The notes: generated by a model from the letters alone, not told the origin. Numbered from the stretch's first letter, positions 26,421 to 39,980 are shown. The stretch is DNA of 64,000 nucleotides from Apus apus (GCF_020740795.1 NC_067312.1:51789905-51853904), one strand, 5' to 3'. Numbers and translations: made by a program.

Positions 26421-29219
26421 TCTCAGATCATCCATGCAGTGTCACCATTCCTTTAAAAACAATAGGCTGGGGATGTGAGGAAGGGACAGCTGGTGGCAGT
26501 GTGGCCAGAAACATCTTAAGCCAGCTCTGCTGCTGAAAATGATAATGTAGACTCATATAGTTATTCTTTTCATAAAATATAACTTAGCGGCCTTGACCTG
26601 AAAAAATCCCTTCTTAACTTAATCATATCACAGTGCTGACGGCATGATCCTGAAATAAAAGAGAGATGCTTCAGAGAAATGAGCTTGCACATGTCAGAAA
26701 GGAAGAGATGACTACAAAAATTTCTGTGCTAATTGTAGGGTAGACTTGTGATGCTCCTAAATGAGAGTAAAGAAACAAGCCACTAAAAAAAGCACAAAGA
26801 CAGGAAAAGCAGGTAAACACATAGGGAAATATAGAGTCAGCATGCTGGATCCCATGGAAATGTGAGCCATAGAGGATCCAGTGACATTGCAGTAGCTGAA
26901 CTTCTCAAACCCATCCATTCTTCTTCTGCTGCCCCCTTCAAACACACAGTTTATAAAACCAGAGCTGTCAAGTCCTAGACTTTGAGAGATTGATTGGTAA
27001 TGACAGGTGGAACAACAGTCGTCTGGTCAGCTCCTCCGAAAACAGGAGTTATGTAACTTCCACCTGTCTTAACTACCAAGAAAGTCTCTGGTCTGCCCCC
27101 AGAGAATCAGTTTCCTTCTTAAATTCATTTTATTTACTGTTTAAGAAAAAGTATATTTATCTGCTGAAATTTACAGACAGGAAGTCATTAAGAATGTGGG
27201 AAGAGACCAATAATTCACTCTGTCCTACAGGCTTGCATGTATGAGACATGTGAAGGAGTCGTCTGCTATCCCCAGCCCTGAGTTCAGTTTTGGGGCTGTT
27301 ATTCCATAAAAATACGAGCTGCTTGAGAGGATCTAGAAATAGGGTGAGGGTGGAAGAAGCAATCAATAAGCTACAAAGCAGTACTTTCAGAGACAGATTA
27401 AAGAAGTTGGGGGGGGGGCATACTTAGAAAAAACAAAGGCGGACGGGATGTGATAAAGGTCTTTAAAAACTCAGAAGATTTCTGCATAGAAAAAGGGGTG
27501 ATTTGGTCAAATCCATCATACATAAAACTTAATCAGCCAAGCCATGCTGCTGCAGGAGAGGGAGACACTACTAAGACTCTTTAGAGAGCCTATGGAAACT
27601 CCATGCTGGGGAAGGTTTAGGTCATGCTAGTTATCCCTTTGTCAGGACATAGTTATCACAGCACGGCTGGAACACTTGTGGGTCAATTATTTGACTCCTA
27701 TGAAGGAAGGACTTACTGAGCTGATCATGGAAAAAGATTTTCCCTTCTGTGTGTTGTGAAAAAGAAAGGAAAAATCTCATAGATAACTCTTGCTGGCTGG
27801 CAGCACCTTGCAGATCTCCTTTCCAGACCTGAACAACTGTATTGCTTAGTATGAGATTCAAAGACATCCAAGGAATTGCATTAGATGGCTACAGGCCCAC
27901 TTAGGCAATTGAGAAATAGTCCTCTCAACTGAGGAGCCTGAAGTGCAAATAGGTGTTGTGTCCCCTGTCCACCTATTTTTTCATTAGCAGCTTAAGAAAT
28001 CGTAGTATTGTCTTCTCCAAGTTCTTTAGCTTTGTAATTATTTATTGTCTCAGACACAAAGTAACTACAAATTGAAAGTTAAATATTATAACAAGTTGCA
28101 TGTCCTTCTGGAAATGCAGTGAACATATGCCAAGAACTGCCTCCAGCTGAGAAAACTGGAGCACAATCCCTGCTTGCTCAGACAAAGCAAGGCTTTATCT
28201 CACCTGTGGCAGCTGATGTCCACAGACCATATCGTTCCATCTGCATTTGGTAGGCACAGTGCTGGGGGAGCAAAGGCAGTGTGTAGGTGTTGCAGCAGCA
28301 GTTGGCACTGTGAACAGGGTGCTGCCTCTGTACTACAAATGTGGGAGGGATGCAGAAGGGAAGGAACTTGGTTCCTGTTTAACTTTACTCTTAAGTGAAA
28401 AAGAGAGTGGAATTCCAAAAGCATACTCAAAAAGTCAGCATTCTTTCAGCAAAAAATATCCTTTTCAGTTGGCTCATGTACTCACACAAGCAACCCCCAA
28501 ACACCTGAAGATCCAGCAGTCAAGGAAGAAGACTTATTGCACAGTGCAGCAGCTCATCGTGGTTGTTCCTGCGTATGATGACAGAAATCTGAGAGCTCCT
28601 GGCATTTCTAAGGAGTGCTGAACTGTAGGCCTGAAGTGTGTATGGTAAATGCATTAAGCAAATTCAGGTAGAAGTCTGCTTTGCTGTCAATAGGCCTGCC
28701 CCTCCACACTGCCAGGTAAACACATATGTTTTTTCCTGCTTTATACCTGTCTTCACTGCATCCATCTTATGCTTTTGACTTCTGGGTAGCCTTTGAAATC
28801 TCTCTTTAGTTAAACGAGCTAGGGTACAGGAGCATTTTCACCCCTGCACGAATGTGTATATCCTACAAGATACCTAATGTATGCCTAGTGTGTAGATCCT
28901 GGAATTTGTCCTTGCACTTGGAACGAGTTTTTTCAGAGTTGTGGTGCAACAAAAGAGACAGGGTGCAGAATGTGTAACCCCACACCTCCTATAACATCTA
29001 GATGGCCTGCAGACAGCCACACCAGTATGGTGCCCAGTCTGCCAGAAACGCAGTTCACAGATTCACCTGTCGCCTTCCTGCATGGGAGAGCTGGGTAAGC
29101 AAAGGTTTTGGCAATCCGGAGGTGGCTTTGCCATCTTCTGCTCTGTGTGGTCACCTACCGGCAAAGCAACTCTTCTGCTACTTCTCAGCTCCTCGGGGGG
29201 CTGCAGCACACCCAGATGC
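26421..29219. other. Intergenic, nothing recognised
   Basis: AT-rich with a G-run of nine to ten at about 27,410. The 124-codon plus-strand frame at 28,247-28,621 has no recognised domain. A GGTAAGC donor-like site at about 29,093 lies just before the CpG patch but no exon can be assigned. Confidence 0.65.
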
Positions 29220-29480
29220 TTCCCGTTGGGTGTAGGGACCTCCGGGTGGCGAGGTGGAAGGGGGAAGGGGACGGGGAAGGGGCGGACTCCCGGTCGGTGC
29301 CCCTTCCCTGGTCAAAGGCAGCGGCCAGCGGGCCCGAAGAAGCGCCGGGACCCGCAGCTCCGGCGGGCCGGTTGGCAGCTCCGGTACCTCGGTCCAGGGC
29401 TGCCCTCTCCCGGCATCACCGCGGCAGGAGCACACCAGGAGCCGAGAGGGAGAGGTGGTCAAGGCCGGTGCTTTTGAGAC
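29220..29480. promoter_or_regulatory. Isolated CpG-rich patch, possible orphan promoter
   Basis: About 260 bp of dense G+C with many CpGs in an otherwise AT-rich intergenic stretch. It includes a GC-box-like GGGGCGGACT near 29,277 and is followed by a T/G-rich low-complexity tract (29,500-29,620). Open frames on both strands (up to 180 codons) are proline, arginine and glycine rich and look compositional. Retained CpGs suggest germline hypomethylation, typical of a promoter or enhancer. No adjoining exon was identified. Confidence 0.4.
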
Positions 29481-29499
29481 GGCAAAGGTGGTGTGAGAT

Positions 29500-29620
29500 G
29501 TTTTGGGGTTTTTGGTTGTTGCTGGGTTTTTTGTTGTTGTTTGTTTTGTGTTTTTTTTTTGGGGGGGTTGTGGGTTTTTTGTTCGTTTGTGGTTTTTTTC
29601 CTGAGGTTTTGAGGTGTCGA
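29500..29620. repeat. T/G-rich low-complexity tract
   Basis: Runs of TTTTTT mixed with GTTGTT, TTTGTT and a GGGGGGG run, directly after the CpG patch. Similar patches occur at 43,410-43,470 and 48,385-48,435, and A/C-rich ones at 12,195-12,255 and 56,460-56,520. Confidence 0.8.
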
Positions 29621-31384
29621 GAAGGTGGGCCTGCCTCGGCTTGTTGCTAGACAGTGACTCTTGATACAATTGCAAATCTGCCACTGGATTTCCCTAGTCT
29701 TTGGCTGGGACCCTTGGGTCAGAATTTGGAGAAGCTTGTTGTGGGATATGGGTATTCCTCAGAGAAGGCCATTTTGGGCCACATTTATACATGCTGTCTT
29801 CACACAGAGCCTTTCAAAGTCACAGGCAGTGTCACAACTTTCCTAAACCTAGCTACTTCTGTGGGATAGTCAGGCCCACTGAAGCTGGAGTTAAAGCAAA
29901 CACCTTGTCCTTTTGAAGAAACAGAGTTTTTCATTGACTGGCACTGTGGCTATGTGAGACCAGATACCCTTTGGAACAGACTATTCAGGTATTTCTAGCT
30001 TTCAGTCTTCTTTGTTCCTTTTTCCCCTCACTGACATTTAAAAATGCTCGGCCTTCATAGTAGATAATTTATATTTGCTTGCATTGAAATACACCCCAAC
30101 AGTGAGTTTACTCTATCCCTACATTACAAATTAATGTATCTATCCCTCTACCACCTGCAGCAAATCGGTAACCAAGCTTGAACAGTGCAGTATATTTATT
30201 GTAGCTGCAGGTTTCAAATTCAAGCAGGCCACCTACTTTCAAACTTCCCTTTTTTTATCCCCACCTCCTTGTCTGTCATGGCACCCCTAGTAGAAAGTCA
30301 TGTTCGTTAACCTTTTACATGATCTGATCAGAATTTTCCTTAAGGCATTATAGTCTGTATTCCATTCAAACAAAAACCAGACAAATATAAACATTAGTTG
30401 CTTCTCACCATAAATCCAGTGCCTCCTCCTGGATCTCCATGGGGCAGACAGGGAACAGCACCTGGCAGGGGGGTACTGGGTGAGCTGCAGTGGGGCAACA
30501 CTTCCAGCCCAGCAGTGCCCCTCAGCCTCCAGCCAGCAGTGCCAGGGACTGCATGCAGGCAGGGCCTCATCTGCATACCGTGTGGTCTCACCTAATAATT
30601 CCCTAATAATTCAACCCAGGCATCTGCCTCCTAGATACGCTAGTAGGGCACCCAGTATAACCCTGTTACCCAGCTTGTCTGGACAGCACAGTCTTCTACT
30701 GACCTTCAGACTAGTAGCAAAAAGGGTAAAAAAAAACAAACCAGGTAAAGAGCTGCAACTTTTGTATGCAACACACAATGAGCAAAACTGCCAGTGGCTC
30801 AGAAAATCGGCCTTCGTGCTATAGTTTTAGATGCTTCATGCTTTCAGTGGGTCTCCTGTAGCAGACTTTGCTGCTTGCTTTTCTTAAAAATAGATAGCAA
30901 GGCACTAAGTCACAGTTTCTAGCTATTGCTTTCCAGTATTTAATTAAACTATAATTGCTTGGAAGAGTAAGGGATTTAATGCTTTGCTTCGCTAGGAACA
31001 CTGTTTAAGAGTGAATCTGACTGCCCTGTACCCGTAGCAGCTCACAAGAAGTGTTGTGCTTGTCAGCTGCATAGTTTAATGACAGCAATTTAATGGAACT
31101 AAGCTCATTACTTAATTATATTAATTATCACACCTGGAAGGCTGCAGACTGCACACTGCCACAGAAGCCTGCCTTTTCAGCTGAAGAAATACCTATTTCA
31201 AACTGAATCTGAGTGGTTAAGCAGAAGCATAGGTTATCATGCTAATTGCCTAAAGCAGTGATCTGAGAGGTTAAAACTGTTTTATTTGCATCAGCAAGCC
31301 ATGGAACAAAGCCCATTTCATAACTTCAACAAATTTGGGCTCAATATGTTTTGGCTTATTCACACATGATCTGTCAAAGACCAG
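29621..31384. other. Intergenic, nothing recognised
   Basis: Between the CpG patch and the 31.4 kb CR1. Short frames only. A GC-richer stretch at 30,400-30,580 lacks CpG density. Confidence 0.65.
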
Positions 31385-34018
31385 CTGGAGTGCATGGAGC
31401 TCTCCCCGGGGATGGATGAGGAGCCAACTGAGAGCTTATGGGTTAAGATCGAGGGGAAGAAAGGCCAAGGTGACACCATGGTGGGGGTTTGCTGCAGGTC
31501 GCCTGAGCAGGAGGATAATATAGACAAGGCACTATACAGACAGATGGGAGCAGCTTCACATTCACATGCCATGGTCCTCATGGGAGACTCCGACCACCCT
31601 GACATCTGTTTGAAGAACAGCTCTGCTAAACACAAACAACCCAGGAGGTTCCTAGAGTGCCAGGATAATAACTTCCTTTTCCAAGTAGTCGAGGAACCAA
31701 CAAGAGAGGTGCTGTGCTGGATCTTGTCCTCACCAACGAGGAAGGGCTGGTGAGGGAGCTCAAGGGCAGCCTTGGTTGTAGTGACCATGAAATGGTAGAG
31801 TTCAAGGTCCTTAGGGCAGCAATGAGGGCTCACAGCAAGCTTACTACCCTTGACTTCAGAAGGGGAGATTTCAGCCACTTCAGGGATCTGCTTAAGAGAG
31901 TGTCTTGGGATAACATCCTGGAGGGTAGAGGGGCCCATGAAAGCTGGCTGATATTTAAGGATCACCTTCTCTAGGCCCAAGAGCAATGCATCCCTACTAA
32001 GAGGAAGTCAGATAGAAGCTCCAGGAGGCTGGTGTGGATGAGCAAGCAGCTCCTAGAAAAGCTCAAACTGAAGAAGAAAGCACACAGGGGTTGGAAGCTT
32101 GGGCAGGTATCCTGGGAGGATTACAGAGAGGTTGTCTGAGCAGCTAGGAATGAGGTAAGGAGAGCCAAATCCCTGCGAGAATTAAATCTTGCCAAGGATG
32201 TTAAGAACAATAAGAAAAGTTTCTATAGGTATGTTGGAGATAAAAAGACAACCAAGGAGAGTGTAGGCCCTCTCCTGAAGGAAATGGGCGAGGCAGCAAC
32301 ACAGGATGTGGAGATGGCTGAGGTCCTCAATAACTTCTTTGCTGCAGTCTTCTCTGGCAAGTGCTCCAACCTCAACACAAAGACCACAACAGGTGAAATC
32401 AGGGACTGGGAGAGTGAATTACCCCCCACTGTAAAAGCAGAGCAGGTTCGTGACCATCTAAAGAACCTGAAGGTGCATAAATCTATGGGACCTGATTGGG
32501 TTCAGTCATGGGTCCTGAGCGAGCTGGCAGGTGCAATTGCTAAGCCTTTGTCCATCGTATTTGAGAGGTCATGGCAGTCTGGTGAGGTTCCTGCTGATTG
32601 GAAAAAGGGGAACACAGTCCCTGTTTTTAAAAAGGGGGAAAAGGAAGACCCAGGGAACTACAGGCTGGTCAGTCTTACCTCTGTGCCAGGTAAGATCATG
32701 GAGCAGATCCTCCTGGAAGGTCTGCTAAGGCACATGGAAAATAAAGAGGTGATTGGTGACAGCCAACATGGCTTCACTAAGGGCAAGTCGTGCCTGACCA
32801 ATCTGGTGACCTTCTACAACAAGGCTACAGAGACAGTGGATGGTGGCAGAGCAACTAATGTCATCTACCTGGATTTGTGCAAAGCATTTGACACTGTCCC
32901 ACATGACATCCTGGTCTCCAAAATGACAAGGCATGGATTTGACAGATGGACCACTTGGTGGATAAGAAACTGGCTGGATGGCTGCACCCAGAGAGTTGTG
33001 GTCAATGGCTCAATGTCCAAGTGGAGGCAGGTGATGAGTGGTGTCCCTCAGGGGTCAGTACTGGGACCTGTGCTGTTTAACATCTTTGTTGGAGACATGG
33101 ACAGTGGGATTGAGGGTATCCTCAGCAAGTTTGCTGATGATACCAAGCTGTGTGGTGTGGTTGACACCCTAGAGGGAAAGGAGGCCATCCAGAGGGACTT
33201 TGACAGGCTGGTGAGGTGGGCCAGTGCCAACCTCATGAAGTTCAACAAGGTCAAGTGCAAGGTCCTGCACCTGGGTCGGCACAACCCCAGGCACAAACAC
33301 AGGCTGGGGGGAGAATGGATTGTGAGCAGTCCTGAGGAGAAGGACTTGGGGGTGGTAGTAAATGAGAAGCTTGACATGAGCCACCAGTGTGTGCTGGAGC
33401 CCAGAGAGCCAATTGTGTCTTGGGCTGCATCAAAAGAAGTGTGGCCAGCAGGGCCAGGGAGGGGATTCTGCCCCTCTACTCTGCTCTGGTCAAATCCCAC
33501 CTGGAGTACTGTGTACAGTTCTGGTGCCCTCAGGACAAGAAAGATATGGAGTTGTTGGAGAGGGCCCAGAGAAGGGCCACCAAGATGATCAAAGGCCTGG
33601 AGCACCTCTGCTATGAAGACAGGCTGAGAGAGTTGGGGCTGTTCAGCCTGGAGAAGAGAAGACTCCGAGGAGACCTTATGGCACCGTCCAGTACCTGAAG
33701 GGGCTACAGGAAAGCTGGGGAGGGGCTTCTCACCAGAGAAGACAGTGATAGGACAAGGGGTAATGGTTTTAAACTGAGAGAGAGGTGATGTAGGTTAGAT
33801 ATTAGGAAGAAATTCTTCACTATAAGGGTGGTGAGGAGCTGGAATGGGTTGCCCAGGGAGGCTGTTGATGCTCCATCCCTGGAGGTTTTTAAGGCCAGGT
33901 TGGATGAGGTTTTGTGCAACCTGGTCTAGTGGTAGGGTTCCCTGCTCATGGCAGGAGGGTTGGAACTTGATGATCTTTAAGGTCCCTTGCAAACTTAATG
34001 ATTCTATGATTCTGTGAT
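31385..34018 (+). mobile_element. CR1 LINE of a second subfamily, 2.6 kb, endonuclease to 3' tail
   Basis: Starts within the endonuclease domain (MVGVCCRSPEQ; MGDSDHPDICLKN; SDHEMVEFKVL), continues through the reverse transcriptase, and ends at the tail GATTCTATGATTCTGTGATG. The frames are broken at about 31,750, 31,973 and 32,138. An open stretch from 32,284 to 33,588 (434 codons) then includes NYRLVSLTS, the [10 protein letters not shown] segment, [21 protein letters not shown] and the catalytic FADD at 33,130-33,141. A frameshift near 33,390 moves the thumb and C-terminus to 33,387-33,698. It belongs to a different subfamily from the 6,075-8,306 copy. Inactive. Confidence 0.94.
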
Positions 34019-34292
34019 GAAAACAGTTGTAAATTAAACCTAAGAATTATTTGTAAGACGGACAAATCCAGATCATAACGATAGCTTTGTTGGGTTAAAG
34101 AACATTCTTAAAATCCTGTCTGCACTGAAAAAGGTGAAATAATTATGCCTGGATCAGATATCAACTATCTTAGCAATGTGTCAGTTCAGGAGGATGCCAC
34201 CCATAGGATACTGTGGTCACTTCTTAGACTTTTTAATTTTTTAAGAAAATTTAATATTGTTATATTGTTTTGAAAGCAGAAAGCAGTTGTGC

Positions 34293-34335
34293 TTCCCCCC
34301 TGCCCCCCCCCCCCTCCCTCCCCCCCTCCCCCCGC
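34293..34335. repeat. C-rich tract, potential G-quadruplex on the minus strand
   Basis: About 43 bp of nearly pure C with single T or G breaks: at least five runs of three or more C. On the minus strand this fits a G-quadruplex pattern. It is intergenic, 275 bp right of the CR1 tail. Confidence 0.75.
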
Positions 34336-37300
34336 TCAATAGAACTTTCTTTTCCTTTTGGTATCATCAGCAAATGAGGGAATCACAGTGGAAAAATATA
34401 AAGGAAGTCTTGTATTTTGCTAATTCCACAAAGGAGCAAATGTCAGCTAGTGACTAAGAAATCTTTTTCATACTGATAAAGAACATTCTTCTTAAGTCAG
34501 AGTTCACCCTAATGACAACTTAAGAGCTTCAACCAGATTTCTCAACAATCTTTGTAGAAGAAGTTGGCAAAACCAAATGTAAATTTCTACAAACACATTG
34601 CAAGTGTAAGCCATATTGCTCTCAACAGTGAAATGCAGTATAATCATATATGAAGTCGCACTGGGGAGTTGTAAGCTTTTAACTTAATTTCCATCAAGTT
34701 GGTCTCTGCAGACATACTTGTTGAACTTTATTTCAACAGGCTGAGTATTGCTTCACATAAAAGCTGTGGAAAATAAAAGTATGTTTTCTTTGGTCCTTTG
34801 CTTCTCAAAGCCTTTTGATTGTCACTCTTTAGCACTCATTTCCATTGTATGCCCTGGTATCAAAGGGAAAAACAGTCACTGGAGCAGTGGCTTCACCACC
34901 AGGTTTGCATTTCAAAGAAGAACCATTTCCCATATTTACTTCAAAGTAGCCAGCCCCTGTGCCTTTGCATTTCTGAAATAGTCTCGGGAGGACAGCCCAT
35001 CAGTACTGGAAAATACATTAAAGCCTGAGCTGGTCCCACCTCAAAGAGCACTTCACACAACCTTAAATCTTGCCTCTCCCTTAAGAAGTAAATGGGTATT
35101 TGTGAAACTACAGATTGTATAAAGCAAAGCACACACTGACTATACATGAGCTGAACAAAGCAGGCTCAGCCTGTCTCCCAGGAAATACTGCTAATAGCTG
35201 CTGTGAAAACACATAGACCATCACTCCTAATTATTTTAGCTTCTACTTACCAGCCAGAATGCATTATGTATTCTTAAAAATATTTAATCATTTCTTCTTG
35301 CTGTGCTGCTGCATATTCCAGTCTTACCAACACATGCAACCAGCCTTACATGGGCAGTGAGCTAAGACTTTTTCCCCACAGGTAGATGTTGGGCGGGTCC
35401 AGACACCGTGTCCAGGTCCTGTGGATGCAGCCACAGAGTATTTCCGCTGGGCAAAGATGCAGGAAGAGGTGCCCTGCTCCCCCACCATTCCCAGCTCCAG
35501 AGTATCCTTTTACGTTCCAGTAACAGCAGAGAGGCAGGTGACTAGTGTCTGTGGTGCTTCCAAGTTTAGTAAGGAAATGTTGAGGAAAACCATCCCTTCA
35601 GCTCCTCTGGAGTGTAATGCCACACCTTCACATCACCGTCTGCCTTAGTACAGGAGGTGCACCAGCAGCGCTGCCCCGGGCCCTTCTGCCTCGTGGCAAA
35701 CAGCCCCTTACCCCCATACACCCCCAGGTGCACAGGAAAGGACCACCCCATGTCACCTTGCATAGTCTAAACACCTGGATGCCGCGAGCACACTTAGCCC
35801 AGCTATACGCAAAATCCTCAGTAAGATGGCCTTAAAAACAACTATTTGGAACTATTTGGATGAGTCTCAGTGTTTTCTGACCTTCCTAACAATTTCATTA
35901 GTAGGCACTTAACTTTTCACATGTGCACAAATACAATGCATACACCCACATGTCCACAAAGAGGTAGGTTCAGTGATGAGTGAAATGAAGTGCTGCTTGC
36001 TTTCCACAGCCAAGGACTAAGTTCAGATCCCTGCAATTCTCTTATGAAATTAATCCTCAAGTGAATTCTTTATCTTAGTCTTCATTCACCATTTAACTTG
36101 AAGAAATATTTATGAGATTATGTCTTAAAGGAAATTTTTTCATTCCACTGGTTTAGTTTTGCAGCATGCTACAAATGATGACCCATTTAAATCGCAACAT
36201 TTAAATTTTTCTTCCTAGGTGAAAGTTTATTTCTACCGAGGGCATTTTCTGTATCTTTCTGAAAGATTTAAGGATAGCTCCAGTTTTTTTCTCCTTCCTA
36301 CATCAGTTACATTTTATGGAGAAGATACTGCTGCTGTTGTTTCCAGGTCTGAAAAAAGAGCAGAAAATCACTGAGTCAATGCAAGTGTGATGATGCAAAA
36401 GAGAGGAAGAATTTTATAAATAAGCATGAAAAGATACATTTTTGAGAGAAACATTATTGATAGTGTTTGAGACTCCCATTTCTCCCTTACAAATGTGTTA
36501 TGGGAGACAGGAGGCAGGGTTAAAAGGGTTAAGAACAAGGTCTAAGCCTGTCAAACAAGGCAGGCTAGCTAAAACAAATGGATCGTTTCAGGCTAAGTTG
36601 GGTTTGGCCAGTCCAATGTTAATAGCTGGGCAATAAATACACAAAAAGCCTTATTATTTTGCCAAGAAGCTAGAAATATCCTTCAGGCCAAGTCAAAGCT
36701 ACTTCCCTCTAATTTGAGACTCCAGCACAAAGTGAAATTCTCACACCGATGCAGTTTGTTTTTCTTAACCTCAAAATAAGCTTTCATAAAGTTGTTACTG
36801 AAGACCACACACCATCTCAGTCTTCCCCTGATGGCAAGCATCTGAGGAAGTGTCATCAGCTCTGCATTCATTTACTGATGTGGCACCAGGAATATTCTTC
36901 AGCCCAGGCCCTTTTTCAAGTGCTTCCTCAGCCATCCTTCTGTCTCTACAGTGGCAGTTTTATTCAGCTTCAATACGCAAACCTGTCACTTATACCTTTG
37001 CACAACATACTTGAGGATGGTAATTAAATCAAAGTTGAGAAAATTCAGCAGAATACTGCACTCAGTTTCAAAACTCCTGTTTTCCCAGGAGTATCAGCCT
37101 TCCTCTCCTGAAGTATACACATACATGTACTAGCAGAGCTCACAGGACATTCACTGTGCGTACTGCTCCCAGTGCTCAAAGGTGCACAAACAGCAGGCCC
37201 CAAGCTGGAACTTACATCCTCCTAAAGCAGCAGCCTTGACAAATGTAAACACTGAATTTTCAAAGAGATGCAGATTTAAGTAGTGGCAGCAGTACCTAGA

Positions 37301-38401
37301 ACTTGCAGCACAAGGCAGGTCCACCCTGCCTACCTTAGGTATCTTGACAGGGCTGCTCATGTTGGAGACCTAAGCACCATCTGCTTCCTCAACTGAGGAA
37401 TGGCTAGGTTTCCTTGAAAATTCCCAAGAGATGAATTCCTTTTGGACACACATTTTCCTCCCCTGCTTGGAGAGGAGGCCTCAGGCAGCCAAGTTCCAAA
37501 CAGCAGCATCTTAAGTAAAAGCCTGATGTAGCAGTTAGTCCGAACTAGACTCTTCAGTCCTCCTACAATTAGACACACTAATATGTGGGAAGACTTGAGA
37601 AGCAAAGGAAGTGCTTTCTCCCCACAATTCACCTGTTGTCATCTCCTGGAAGAAATATGATTCCAACCGAGGTACATCAGAGCTGGTATGTAGTAATGTG
37701 AACAGCCAAAATACTTTATATTCAGCTTTTATTAAAAAAAAAGACAAAAAAAAAAAAAGACATCACATTTACATTTCAGAATATTTTTAAACAAGGCCTT
37801 TTTGTTAAAGCTTTAGATCTCTAAAAAGTGTCTACATGATTCACACCTGCAAGGAGCTTTGCAAATCACACAGTAGTCACCAAACAGCTATATTGCACAA
37901 AGATCCACACAATACCACACCATTATTAGCTTAGTCTACATTGTAAAGTGCTGTTTCATAGGAAGAAACTTGCTCTGGAAAAATAAGTATCTGGATAGGC
38001 AAGCACTGCTGAACTGTATTTCTGAAAGTTAACAATTCCATTGCAGTGGAAAAAATCTGAAAGTGTGTTTTTTTATTTAATAAGCTGGAGTAAGCACCAT
38101 AGAGTACTGTAATGAATGCAGCCTAAGTATTCAAGTAACACCAAAAGCTGAATCAATTCTTAAACTCAGAAAACAGATGTATCAAAAGGTAGGTAAATGC
38201 TTAATGTAACATCAGTCTTCGTCCAGTAGAATAAGTAATTGCATAGCAGAACACATCTTAAATAAAGGTAAAATAAAGGTATAGTAGAAAAAAACCCTTA
38301 TTTTTAAAATGTTTTACTTCTATAAAATGTAATAGTTTTCTTCTTTAAAAAAAAAAAATTAGTCTGAGAGACTGTTTTCATATCTAAGATAGGGCATTCA
38401 G

Positions 38402-38407
38402 TTTATT
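38402..38407 (-). other. TRIM36: Nearest canonical AATAAA downstream of TRIM36 stop, tentative poly(A) signal
   Basis: Reading left from the stop, I found no minus-strand AATAAA or ATTAAA between 42,011 and 40,976. An ATTAAA occurs at about 39,559-39,564, another near 38,808, and the first AATAAA here. A further AATAAAAGC lies near 37,723-37,730, preceded on the minus strand by long T-rich stretches. Which one is used cannot be told from sequence; a 3' UTR of roughly 2.4-4.3 kb, including the antisense CR1, is implied unless a variant signal is used. Confidence 0.3.
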
Positions 38408-39920
38408 AATATTTCCATAATGTAAGGAAAGGCCAAAGCCTGGTGATATTGGTCCAGATGCTTATAAAGAATCCAAATGTGGAACTGTGGAGTGCTAACC
38501 ATGATATAAAACCTGTCATTTAGATGAGCTTCTGAAAAAGAGGAATCAAAAATTATACATTTTCTGTGGAAGGAGATTTGGTCTGGGATCAACAAGCCAA
38601 AAAGTTCAACCCCATAATCTACAGCTTTAAGATTGTAAAGACTTGGTAGATGAATGGTTGAATGGTGATCATATAATGGGAGAAGTCACAGCTGCTGAAG
38701 AGAGGATCCTGTCTCCTGGGTCTGTTTGACTACTGGGCTCATAACAAGAGCATGAATCATCTACTCAACCGAGTGTAGTACCATGTAGAAGTTTTCAGTG
38801 CTTATGGTTTAATAAATGACTGAGGGGAAAGAAAGGAGGAAGGAATAATAAATTTTAACAGCAGAAAGAGGTATACTGCATCTTTCTACAACTTCAGTTG
38901 CTCCACAATCTGGAAAAGCAAGCAAAAAAACCTCCCAAACCAAACAGTAAAAAACCCTATGTTTGTGTTATTTATGAAGTTACCCAGGAACATTCAAGAC
39001 TGAAAGTGACTGAAGAGCTGCAGGAGGCCCTCAGGACTAAGTGACCAGGTAAACAAGCAGACAAAATTCAACATTTACAAATGCAAATAAGACACAAGGT
39101 ATTTGCACAGCTTTTTTACATTTAACTGTCAAGACTGTGTGGAAAACACTGCAGAAGAAACTTCGTAAATGTCAGGTTAATATTTGGTATTGACCAAAAA
39201 GTCAAATGGTTTTTGGACTATGGAAAGGAGAAAACAGAATTTTGTTATCCTTACAGCAACAGTGTCTGTATGGAGGGCTTCTGCCATCAGCCTCGGAAGG
39301 CAAGAAGAGAAAGGGGCACAGCAGGATGCTCACGAGTACAGAATGGCTTCCATCCAGAGAGAGGAAACATGAAAGCCTATGCTAACTATCTATTAAAAGA
39401 AGACATTTCCTGAAGGATAACTAGCCAGGGACAATTTGCCGTTTCTCCTGGAGGAGAAGTTCCAGAAGATGCTTACTGCTTTAGATCTGCTGCCTGTGAC
39501 ATCAAAGTGTTTCTCACACAAGCACAAAACAAAGCTGTGGAACATACTTCCATACAGCTTTAATAAGGGAGAAACATTTGTGAGACTCAGGCAAGAGGTT
39601 GCCTTTGCTGGGCCTTTCTAGCCTCAAAAGGGTTGTCATGTTCACTTTGGCACTGTTGATGTTTCTGCCAATTGACATCTCTCTCAGTTTTTTCTGACAG
39701 TGGCCACTGGACAGAGGCTTAGGAGAGAGGACATTGGGAGGGATGGAATCCAGGTCAGATCAGTACAACAGTTCAGACAGCAAAGAACATAAATGTTTTG
39801 CATAATGACCTACATTCATTTAAGTGTATTGTGACTTTCAGGTCCCATTTCATAGCTCTACAGCTATATACATGTACTTATTAAGCACACTTCACACACA
39901 CATTCATCAGGATGCAACAC

Positions 39921-39980
39921 TATCCCCAAATCAGAAAGCATATCCCCAAATTAGAAAGCATATCCCCACATCAGAAAGCA
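39921..39980. repeat. Three-copy 20-bp tandem repeat
   Basis: Three units of TATCCCCAAATCAGAAAGCA with one or two substitutions (TTAG in the second, ACAT in the third). It sits 2 kb downstream of the TRIM36 stop codon, probably within or beyond its 3' UTR. Confidence 0.9.

Noticed and set aside
29108..29684. Long overlapping open frames on both strands (up to 180 codons)
   Set aside because: GC-rich and T/G-rich low-complexity sequence keeps several frames open at once, a sign of composition rather than coding.
31360..31986. 208-codon minus-strand open frame
   Set aside because: It is the antisense shadow of the CR1 endonuclease region.
39921..39980. CRISPR-like regular repeat
   Set aside because: Three adjacent 20-bp units with no spacers in a bird genome; a simple tandem repeat.
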